NCBI RefSeq assembly: GCF_026151205.1
Contig: NC_087078.1
Span: 9,874,675 to 9,938,674 of the forward strand
Direction of reading: 5' to 3'
Origin: Bolinopsis microptera
Lineage: Eukaryota; Ctenophora; Tentaculata; Lobata; Bolinopsidae
DNA: 64,000 bases
In this document: one piece after another, positions 45,196 to 55,600 of the stretch
Position numbering within the stretch: the first letter of the stretch is position 1
How the letters are laid out: each line of letters starts with the position of its first letter
Program-made: the position numbers and the translations under genes
Notes under the pieces: model-generated
Database searches by the model: none
Told to the model about the DNA's origin: nothing
The model's input: the letters and a program-made list of their open reading frames with translations, nothing else

Positions 45196-45947
45196 TATAG
45201 TAAAAAGCATATTTTACATTTCATGAGCATATCTAATATCCATGAGTTTATTATCGGATGTTTAAGTTAAACTATGTTTATTATGATATTATTATTCATT
45301 GTAATATGGCAATAAAAGATAGGGAATTTGTTGAGTTTTTAAAGGGTTGTTTTTATATAGGGTCATTGTGACAATTATGTGTATATTGTTTGAATAATTT
45401 TTTTACAAAAAAAAAACTTTCTTGCTATAAGTAATACTACTCAACTCGACCATTTGAAGTTATTAGCTATGTCAATGAATCTTTTAATTAAGGTTTAGGC
45501 TACTTAAGCTACTCCGACTCAGCATCATTGACATATTTTATAAATTAGTTTGAGATAGTAAGATTACTGACATTTCTTACTCTGAGAAGAAGAGGTTGAT
45601 AAGATAATTTACAGCCAAAATCAACTCCTATCCTGCTTAACTAAATCAAGCAAAGAATAATTAAAACACAGATTGTTTTGATCAACCAATAAAAAAGTAA
45701 TTGTGAAACTGATCATACGATCAAATAGGATCAGGATAACAAATTTTTATTGTACAGAAAATACTTTTATCAAGATTGAGACTCTATCTATCCATGCAAT
45801 GGTTGCTTTAATCAAGCAATAAAAATATATTTAAAAAGTCGATTTCCACAGTAGCTGAACTACGACTAGACTCTCTTACTATGGCTGAGCTAAGTGCTAT
45901 AAAGTTCAAAATTAGCTTTTAAGCACTTAGCTAGCATGTAAAACATG
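45196..45947. other. Intergenic, with a retroelement 3' tail at about 45330-45415
   Basis: AAAGGGTTGTTTTTATATAG and GGTCATTGTGACAATTATGT followed by an A-run match the 3' ends at 41.46 and 42.9 kb. A hairpin (GAGCTAAGTGCT at 45887-45898 against AGCACTTAGCT at 45921-45931) lies in the presumed 3' UTR of the esterase gene. Confidence 0.5.
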
Positions 45948-47183
45948 CTAAAATACAAAATAGTCTCTCATAGTGCTTATGATGTCCTGCTCAACTATAC
46001 CATTTTCTTCAGCCAGATGAATGTGTGCCCCTGGGTACACCTTCAACAGAGCCTCTGATCTTTCATTTTTCAGTTTTCGGTAGAGAGCAATGCTGTCACT
46101 TAACAGAATGTCTTCTTCAGCTACTAAAACTAATGTTTTTGGGAGGTCCAAAATAAAGTTTGAGTCGATTGGAACACAATACGCTAGATAGTTTGTACCC
46201 AGCTGATACATTTCTTGAAAGGAGGATGCCTTTTGGTTCAATATTGTTTGAAACTTGTTGAAGAGCTCCTGTTTTTTTCCTTGATTGCCTTCAATGTACA
46301 GTGACCAATACTGGCAGATCATAGACTTTGTGAGTTTCGGTCCATCTTTATTCCTTCTATAAGACAAAGCATCTGTGTTAAAAGAATATGGTCCTCCAAT
46401 CAGGGTAAGTGTTTGTGGCCTACGTTTTTCTCCAACATCTGCAAGCAACAAGCATGCTGAAAGAGCAAGATTTGCACCAGCACTAACTCCCACTAAATGT
46501 ACTGTATCGTATCTGTTACAAAACATTTTTATGGCCCTTGCAACATAAATGAGAGGTTCAGGGAATGTGTGCTCTGGGGCTAGTGGGTATTTCAGAGCTA
46601 TGACATCATGACCCAATGAATTGCACAGATGCTCGCTGAATTTTGCCACTGTCATAGGTGAGCCATAGATGAACCCTCCTCCATGAAGCACTAAGTGGGC
46701 AGTTGCAAGAGGTGCACCAGGTTTCTGCTTCCTAGGTTTGCATTCCAATGCTATGATACCATCTCCAAATGCTGTGTACTCTTTATTGACTGTGACTGCT
46801 TTTTCGTATAAGAAGCGAATGAACTCATAGAATTTGCATAGGCCAATCTTTTGGGAAAACATAGCTGTATTCTGCATCATTTGTATTCTGAAATCATAAA
46901 TAAGTCATAAATCTACTATTCATATTCCAACTTAAGTGTGATTTATCTTAAAATTAATCATAAACATTATTAAAAAGTTATAAATGTCAAATCATAATTC
47001 ACGATAAATTGATAAATGAAATATATTACATGTCTTGGTTTCAAATTAGTCATACCTTATATGAGGAATAATAGCATTTCTCCACGACTTGTGTATCAGG
47101 AACATCACTTTCACAGGAATCAGGAGACATTGCAATGCAACATAAAGCATCAAAGCAGTTATTCTGATAACTTTTAGAATCAT
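45948..47183 (-). CDS. Arylacetamide deacetylase-like alpha/beta hydrolase (HSL family)
   Basis: ER-anchored esterase/lipase of the AADAC/NCEH1 type. Exons (minus strand): 47183-47056 and 46887-45948, joined within an Arg codon (AG|A), giving 355 residues. Exon 1 is an N-terminal signal anchor (ITALMLYVALQCLLIPVKVM). The oxyanion motif HGGG is at about 111-114. The nucleophile is S178 in GVSAGANLA. The acid is probably D302 in AEEDILLSD. The catalytic His is probably H331 or H333 in GAHIHLAEE. It is shorter than AADAC (about 400) but has all catalytic parts. The native substrate cannot be inferred. It stands alone between the repeat block and tRNA-Leu. Confidence 0.92.
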
Positions 47184-47844
47184 ATTAATATCCCCAGTCT
47201 CCTAAGAAGTCAGGAATTCGAAGAATATTACCAAAGCAAGTATCTCAGCGTGCATCCAGTAAAGAATCTGTGCTATATTACGTGCACAGAGACCAGGTAT
47301 TATATTGTGGGGTGCAGGGAACTGGTAATAGAAACTATTGTCCGATAAAATCCAATTATTGCTTTGTAGTCAGTAGTGTAATGGTTGCATTACTGCAATA
47401 ATCTGTTATTGATACTATTTGTGGGTAACACATGTACTGTACAAAGTGGTGTGGTTTCACATCACATGAAATGCTTCTTGTTGTAAATAGTGATGTTGTT
47501 CGATTTGGTTATTAAACTATTGAACTTATTTATTTCCATACTTATTATATTGTTGTATTTATAATACAATAAACTAAAGTGTGTAAATAATTGTTTACTA
47601 TAATTAATACACACAAGTTACTGATTTGTGTTCACAATAAATGTGAAGAATACAGTATACAACATTTTGACGTGCTAATTCAACATGAATATACTCGTAG
47701 TACAGTTGTTTAAATTAGTGATAAAGTAATATCTCACTCATAATGTTTACTCTAGTTACTCAAGTGAAAAGTTTATACATACTGTTGTAGAAGGGTATAC
47801 ACGTTGACTGTTGAGTTAACTACACTATACACAACTATAAAAGT
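47184..47844. other. Upstream region of the esterase gene
   Basis: AT-rich intergenic sequence up to the tRNA. I see no gene or clear repeat. Confidence 0.4.
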
Positions 47845-47956
47845 TGTCACGAGTGGGATTTGAACCCACGCCCACATTCGTGGACCAGAATGCTCATTCA
47901 TACGAATGCAAGATTGCTCTTGAGTCTGGCGCCTTAGACCACTCGGCCATCGTGAC
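47845..47956 (-). tRNA. tRNA-Leu(CAA) with intron, second copy
   Basis: Acceptor GTCACGA pairs perfectly with TCGTGAC. The D-arm is TGGCCGAGTGGTC, the anticodon CAA lies at 47922-47920 in GACTCAAG, followed by an intron of about 28 nt, a long variable arm and the T-arm GTGGGTTCAAATCCCAC. The body differs from the copy at 14.35 kb mainly in compensating acceptor-stem bases and two intron positions. It is the better-paired of the two. Confidence 0.93.
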
Positions 47957-48105
47957 ATGTTATAATAACGAAAATAATTATATATAATATACATAATACT
48001 CATCACCATTTTTCGACTTCTGAAAATCGCTGCAATGGTTTGTTGAATCTTTATTAAATCGACCACAAAGTTAAGGCAAATTCGGCCGAAAATTGTTGGC
48101 ATTTC
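47957..48105. repeat. Duplicated tRNA upstream flank
   Basis: It matches 14460-14600 (ATATACATAATACTCA, TTCTGAAAATCGCTGCA, CGACCACAAAGTTAAGGCAA), showing that the tRNA-Leu unit was copied with about 140 bp of upstream DNA. Confidence 0.85.
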
Positions 48106-48569
48106 CGTATGTACAGTTGTTTGAATTACTGATAAAGTAATATTATATAGCACCTGCTATTGATGTTTATTCTATGAGTTACTCAAGTGAAAGGTTCACA
48201 GTATAGTGTAGCATAATGTAAAAATCTGCGCTAGGTTGTAAGTTGAAAAAACATTTTGTTACTTACGAAGTAGTAGGGAATGTTCAGTTATCTAAGATAG
48301 ATTTATTTCAACATTACCTACCATCCTGTGCCTGATTTACATCATTATCTTGTACAACTCAGATGAGCTGTTTGAAAGAACGTCATTCAGCAGCTCACTT
48401 GATTAGGTACGAGGTTGAAAATAATTCGATCTGCAATATCTCAACTTACCCTGGCTAGCACATAATTAAATAATTACAACACAGCCTACTAATGGAGTTT
48501 TATCACTGATATGAGATTTACCTAGATTACTTGACCACGGTTATGCTGTTAGCAGACATATCATATGTC

Positions 48570-48800
48570 TCATGTATGTGGGGGGGGGGGGGGGCACTCA
48601 CTGTCAGAGCTGAGTTTTTTTTTCTTGTTTGGAATTTTCTGCAGTGATAAGGTTTGTGATTTGGTTGTGTCGTGCATTGTAAACAGGGTGTTTCAAAAAG
48701 AATTCCCAGTTTTAAAATGTTGTGCTTTGGTTGTGTCGTGCATTGTAAACAGAGTGTTTCAAAAAGAAATCCCAGTTTTAAAATCTTGTGCTTTGTTTAG
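48570..48800. repeat. G-run and 65-bp tandem duplication
   Basis: A run of about 16 G starts at 48579. From 48660 a unit of about 65 bp (TTGGTTGTGTCGTGCATTGT, GTGTTTCAAAAAGAA) is present twice with a few changes. AGGGTGTTTCAAAAAG resembles mariner ends, but no partner end was found. Confidence 0.75.
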
Positions 48801-49036
48801 GTACATTAGGAGTAAGATTTTTTAAGATAAATAATTAAAAAGAATTGGATTTGGAGTTTAAAACTTATCTTACTTAAAAAATGCAAAGATTTGAACCGGG
48901 TGTCATTATCGTAATTCAATAATTTCAATTAAAATATTACAATATCATCTTACCCTTTTATGAACTGTAATACTTACATACCAACACACCTTTAAAATCT
49001 TATCTACCTAACAATTCTAATTTATCTAGGGATAGT

Positions 49037-51033
49037 ATGCAAGATCTCATCGTCAAGGATATTGACATTAAAACAGGCTCCAGTAAACTGGATGAGGAGA
49101 TACAAAGCTGGCTAAATATAGACAAGAATGAGAGTACCTGTGCAGCCCTCTTGGGCATGGTCAAAGAGAGAAAACACACAGAGCTTGAAGCTTTGTTAAC
49201 GAAAAGAATGGCATTCGGAACTGCTGGACTGAGAGCTAGGATGGGACCCGGATATTCCTGTATGAATGATGTGACAGTGATCCAAACATCTCAGGGGTTT
49301 GCTAAATATCTGCTGGAAGTGCAGGAGTCTCTTGTCAGAGAGAATGGTGTTGCTATAGGGTTTGATGCTCGACACAACTCGTCAAGGTGAGTCTTTAGTG
49401 TTAACACGACGATAATAATATTATTGGTAATAAATACGTTGATAATCTAAATTAAAGTTATTTATAAAACTCTCTAATGCCTAGGATTTAGTTCAGTGCT
49501 TGTAAATATTGTGTCCAACCATTTAATTGTGATAGCCAACTAAAGTTATTTTATATCAGGTTTGCTAAGTTGGCTGCCGTTGCTATGGTCCGTCTCGGAA
49601 TTCCCGTCCACCTCTTCTCTGACATCACTCCCACCCCATTCCTAGCTTATGCAGTTCGTAGATACAAAACAGCAGCTGGAATAATGGTCACAGCATCTCA
49701 CAACCCCAAGGAAGACAATGGTTACAAAGTTTTCTGGTCGAACGGAGCCCAGATCATTCCACCCCACGATAGAAACATTGCACATCATATCTTAGAGAAC
49801 CTTGAGATTCAACCTGACGCTTGGAATGTTGATATGTTGGGCACATCTAAACTTAGGAGTGACCCCTACGATGACATCTACAGTAACTACTACAAAGATG
49901 TTGAAAGCTATGCGGTTGATGACAAAAACACTCTCAAGTCCTCCAAATTAAAGTTTACTTACACCCCCATGCATGGTGTTGGACAGAAGTTCATGGAGAA
50001 ATCATTTGAAGTTTTCGGGTTAAATCCATTCGTGTCAGTCCTGGAACAATGCAAACCCGATCCGAACTTCCCCACGGTAGCATTCCCAAACCCTGAAGAG
50101 GGTAAAAGTGCTCTAGATCTAGCAATGAAAGCAGCTGATGCTAATAATTCCAGTGTTATCATAGCTAATGATCCCGATGCTGATAGATTGGCTTGTGCGG
50201 AACGATCACCGTCCGGCTCCTGGTATGTTTTCAATGGCAATGAGTTAGGTGCAATAATGGGTACAATTGCATACGAGAACTTTAAATCCACTCACCCTAA
50301 TTTTCCTAATGAGAAACTTTACATGGTTGCCAGTACCGTTTCTTCCAAATTCCTAAGGTCCATGAGTCAAAAGGAAGGATTCCTGTTTGAAGATTGCCTA
50401 ACAGGGTTCAAGTGGATGGCAAACTACGCTCTCCGCAAAATGGAGGAGGGCTACACGTGCCTGTTCGGGTACGAAGAAAGTATTGGGTACATGTACGGGA
50501 CTAATGTCATGGATAAAGATGGTATCTCAGCAGGCTCAGTACTTGCTGCCTACACTTCCAAACTCTACGACAGCGGCAGTTCTCTGTCTCAGTTCCTCCA
50601 GTCTCTCTACACTAAATACGGATACCACATCTCCAATGATTCTTACTATCTCTGTTTTGACCCTCCAACTATAGTGACCATGTTCGAAGCTCTGAGAGAC
50701 AAGGGGTATCCGACCCACTGTGGTAAGTACAAGATAGTAGGTATCAGAGACGTTACAACTGGTTATGATAGCAGTTTCGAGGACAAGAAGTCCATCCTAC
50801 CCACGGATCCCAGTGGGCAGATGCTGACCTTTACCTTTGACAACGGCTGTGTGGGGACTCTACGTGCATCTGGAACGGAGCCAAAGATAAAGTATTACAC
50901 TGAGATTATAAGTCCTTCTGGTTCGGAGCAGAGTAAGAAGGTACTGGCTGAGCAACTGCTTGATCTTAAGAACACTTTGATAGAGACATTCCTGCAGCCT
51001 GGCAAATACGGCTTAACTCCCAAACCTGGATAG
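49037..51033 (+). CDS. PGM2: Phosphoglucomutase-2 / phosphopentomutase
   Basis: Interconverts ribose-1-P/ribose-5-P and glucose-1-P/glucose-6-P in the cytosol. Exons 49037-49386 and 49560-51033 join within an Arg codon (AG|G), giving 607 residues against about 612 in human PGM2. The start is the Met of MQDLIVKDIDIKTGSS. Motifs: AFGTAGLRARMGPG near residue 60; catalytic serine S163 in VTASHNPKEDNGYK; metal-binding DPDADRLA (D321, D323, D325); sugar-recognition GYEESIGYMYG; phosphate-binding RASGTEPKIKYY near the C-terminus. All catalytic parts are present. AATAAA lies at 51389-51394. Confidence 0.96.
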
Positions 51034-51388
51034 AGGACAAGATATCTTTTAGTATTTTAAAAAGCTTGTTAATAGCCGCGCTAGTTATTGGCTTTGTAAG
51101 CTACTAAAATAATGATTTGATTGATTATGGACCTTAAATTAAGAGATGATTTTATCAGAGTACATTCAATTTCAAGTGGAACGGGTTCAGGTAGAAACTG
51201 GCATATTTTTTTTGTGAACAATCCAACATCTACAACGAACTAGCATTTTTGTTTGTAATTATCTATAATTAATTCCTTAAATCTTAATCATTATTTCCTC
51301 TTAGATGCATTGTTATTTCATACCTAATATTATGTCTTGTGAATGACGAATTCCTAAAATTAAATCGATTTTTGAATGTAACGCTGTA

Positions 51389-51394
51389 AATAAA
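51389..51394 (+). terminator. AATAAA polyadenylation signal of PGM2
   Basis: GTAAATAAAGC lies 356 bp after the PGM2 stop codon. Confidence 0.5.
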
Positions 51395-52163
51395 GCAAAC
51401 TAGGTGCATTGAGATTATCTCAATGATTAAGAACTAAAATTTGATTTTTCCTTGATTGATGCTAGACTTAATTTGCTTTTTGCTTCTGTTCAATGTAACC
51501 TACCAACCATTTTGTTTTCTTCTGATGCTTTGGTTGTCCTCCACAAATTCCGGGTTCCGCTTTAAGTAGAGATTTTTATGGATTTTATCTTTGGGAATGA
51601 TATGACACGTGTATTGTGTAACACGTGTCAAAGATGTCAAACAAAATTTGTTTGATATTTGAAATAGGATGGTAGCTTGACCGAAAAGTGTTGTTGACAG
51701 AAATTCATTCGTAATGAATGGTGATAATTGTTAGATCTGGTATTTGATATTGAAAGTAGCTAATAGTAACGATAGACTTTAATTATTTGGGTTCAGTTAT
51801 TTATGAAAATTTATTTAGAAATCATTGTTTGAAAATGTTCCAGGACTGTATAATCAGTCCAGTGAGCTGCTAGAACAGCTGCTATCATAATTAGCAAATT
51901 TACAGAATCTCCTATGTAGATTATTATATTTATAAAATAGAACATTTGTATGATCGTATAGATAACATGTGTAGTAACGTATGGTGACTAATGTCTAATA
52001 GGTAATAGCTAGGAGTAGTATCAATAAAATTAAGTTTAGAATTGATTCGCATCCTCTGATTTTGCTTCACTGATTTTGTACATCATGATTACAGATATAA
52101 TAAACATTATATTTTTGCGGTTGTAAAATCAGAGTATTACTGTTTTAAAAAAAAAGAATTGGC
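51395..52163. other. Intergenic, nothing recognised
   Basis: AT-rich. A short inverted repeat (TGACACGTGTA...TAACACGTGTCA, about 51602-51629) is the only structure noticed. Confidence 0.4.
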
Positions 52164-52356
52164 AATTCGGTAATGTGGCAACGCACGGTTAACGCACGGT
52201 TAAGGCACGGTTAAAGCACAGTTAAGGCACGGTTAAGGCACAAGGGTTACATAAGGCACGGTTGAGGCACGGTCTCTTAAGGCACGGTTAACGCACATGC
52301 GTTAACCGTGCCTTAAGTGACCGTGCGTTAACCGTGCGTTGCCACATTACCGAATT
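52164..52356. mobile_element. 193-bp foldback MITE with CGCACGGTTAA repeats
   Basis: The termini AATTCGGTAATGTGGCAACG (52164-) and its exact complement (ending 52356) are inverted. Inside both arms GCACGGTTAA/GGCACGGTTA units repeat eight or more times. No coding capacity. Confidence 0.85.
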
Positions 52357-52697
52357 TCCTATTTTCAAAATTACAGAAATTCTGTAAATTCCTACCAATA
52401 TAAAGGATTGTCATTAAAATAAGCAAACATTACGGCGAAACTCTCCCCTAACCTTTAATTAAGAAGTTAATAAATTAACTATCAATTATAACTTAGTGAA
52501 CGATAATTCTTTTATGGATTTAACTTAGGTCAACGTTGAGACCTTTCACCTACCCATCGTTAAATTCAGTCTGTTGAACACGACTTATCTGAATAAAATG
52601 CTTTTCTAAATAAAATGCTGCTGTCACTATTTCTTTCCAATGTGCAAATTGGCGATGTAACAAACCTTAGTTCCTGAAATTAACAATCCCCCCCAGC

Positions 52698-55600
52698 ATG
52701 GAAACTTATTACAGACTGATATGGGATGGAGGAGTTAAAATAGTGTTGACAGTTGGTGCTGTAGTAGTAGCAGCGTTTCTACTGTTGAAGAAGAAGAAGG
52801 AGGAGGAGGTTCCGCTTTACAAAATAGATTCAGTGCTCCTTCAGTTCATGGAGCACTTGGGTGATGGCTACAACTTCACGCATATATCAATATGGGCAAC
52901 AGACCAGACAAGAGTGATGGCTGAGCATAAAGCTTTGATAGCACGTGGTACTGTTAACGTGAATGACAGTGAAAAGCATGCTTTCTTTATTGCTCAGTTC
53001 AATGACTGTGATTTCATCCCAAGAGATATTGAGTGTATCGATACAAATAATACTGTGGGACTGGGAGAATCCAAACCATTCGTAGCTCTATTCACTGGTG
53101 ACAAGAAGATCGCAGCATTGAGCATTACGCCATCTCACTTATCTAATGTATGGGTCAGCCAATCAATGAGCGGAGTGGTAGATCATAAAAATGGAGCTAA
53201 GAAATTTGTATACAAAGATAAACTTTTGGTCAGTACCGAATTCAAAGAAGAAGAATGGACTTTGATGAATAAACCAATGAAACTGAGAGAACTGAATACC
53301 TGTATTTACAAAACTTCGTGTTCTGGTAGAAAGTACGATGTGGACAACAACAATTCTCAACACTTTGTGAGTGAGCTGTGGAAATGTCTTGTGACTTCTA
53401 ATGAGAGGTAAGCTTAATATTTTAATATGAGAGTTGTCCGTGCGTGTTACTATCTAAATTCATGATATTTGCAGTACATAAGTATTAAAATATAAAATCC
53501 CTTTTTTCAACGGAATATTATTGGTTTATATTTACATATATATTATAAAATACACTTGCCGGAAAGAATTTTCTGTTTTGGCAAAAATTGTTTATTTTTG
53601 CTTTGGCTACATTATTTTGAGTTATTAGGACAACGGCGAATGAACATGGTTCGACCACCCGAAAATATACACAAAATAAACAGACCTGCGAATGTTCATT
53701 AGTCGACCCCCATTTATTTTGTTCTAATCGAATTTCTGTTTTGCTTTATTTATGGGCGACCGTGGGTTGCTCCATTCGTGTTGCTCACGATGAGCTTAAA
53801 CGTTTTGATTGAAAAATTTAATGAAGTAGCAGAAAATAATACCAGTTTCAACGGTTTCGTATTGACAAAGAAAATATAAATTATCGAGAGAATACAAATT
53901 CTAGTGGATCTCGTGCACTTCTTTCGGTCTGCATCCCTTCTTACTTCTGACGTTTTGAACCCGATTACAACGTATATGTCTCGTTATTTTCCGATTCGTG
54001 CAGTCTAGGAATTCTTCGTCTAAGTATTCCAGACATATACAGGTTGCTCTTCTCACCTTCGTTAAGAAACTGGCACAGACTGCCCTCTTCTCCAACAGAA
54101 GTGCCTTCTCGTCCTGGAGAAGGCTCTTGGCCTTTACAGAGTAGCAGAGTGATAACATCATTATCATGAGAAGGATCTGGAACTTAGAAGCCATGTCTAC
54201 CTTTAATATTATAAAGTTATAATGTGAAAGAATATTAGTCTAATGTAGTATGTATCCAACTTTTATAGTAGAACAGGAATAGATATTGAAAAGTGTAACA
54301 GATGCTTAAAATATGCAGTATTTGAAAGTAACACATCGCTTTTAGCTATTCGTCCCAGAATTTGTTCGTTTTTGCAATTTAAAAACGGCGATAAAAGCAA
54401 GAAAAATTCTGTTCTACTTAACCTACTTTATAATTACTCAAGAGTGACGAAGGACTTTCCTCGTGGACCCTTGTGATTCAAGAATACTAAGGATATGAAC
54501 CCCCCACAAATAATAAACAGTATAGAGTTTATGAAATGTTGAAAACATTCACAATACCTTAATCAGCCTTGGCAGCTTCTTAAATACGAAATAATTTCTT
54601 AACAATCCTACGTGGCGACTGATTTGAAAACAGTAACTACTGAGAACCATCTGCAACAATTGTTTCGGAGAAACACTATTGTTAGTCCCGCCCATGTTAA
54701 TTTAACTGCACAATGTTCAGTGTTACGGATTAGTGATTTCAAATTGAACATACCGGCTAGTCGTCTCATATTCGAATCTAAAATCCATTTTGAGCCACAT
54801 GTCGCTACGAAGTGTAATTATCAATACAGTGAAGCCATTTTGTTCTCATTTGGATTCAGAATGACATTTTCTCTACAGCATGAGAGAATTACACAATCCC
54901 ATTTAGATCTGCGACAGTTTGGGTGTGTCTACCTTAATGGATACGCTCCAGCAATGTTCAAGTTTTCAAAGCGTTAAGAACTGAAGGTGTGAAATAATTT
55001 ACAGAGGGGCTAATTTACTGTCGACTCCTAAATGAGACACTTTCTCTTCTGTGATCTGGTATTATTGTTACTGTACAACTGGATTTTTCACGATTTAGAG
55101 TCCTCAGTCCTCAGACTTCAAGACAAGATGTGAAATAGCATGAGGGAGGCCACTAAACATGATCAAGGGTCCGGGCAGTCTGAGAAGGGGAAGTTTAACA
55201 TGCAATTATTGTAGTTATCTGGACCATCGCAAAATTGGAATGTTTCTTTGTATCATGGAAAAAAGAGAAATTTGTTGGGAAATTTTATTTTAGTGATGGT
55301 TGGCGAAATAGTGTACAGAAGCACAACCTTGTTGCAACATGAAATAGTGTACAGAAGCACAACCTTGTTGCAACATGAAATAGTGTACAGAAGCACAACC
55401 TTGTTGCAACATGAAATAGTGTACAGAAGCACAACCTTGTTGCAACATGAAATTCCTACTATCTTACAGTATAGAATTATAGTAGGAATATTGTCTTTTA
55501 GAAAATGCGTGTCTAAAATAAGAATTCTAGTCAATGGTGCGGATAAGAAGACGTGATGATTCGGTAATAACGCACATAATAACAAGTCGTTGACAAGTAT

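Noticed and set aside
54612-54977. 121-codon + strand frame
   Set aside because: Begins at GTG, has no recognised motif or splice support, and lies in intronic sequence.
55248-55556. Open frames on both strands
   Set aside because: Created by four 36-bp repeats whose length is a multiple of three.
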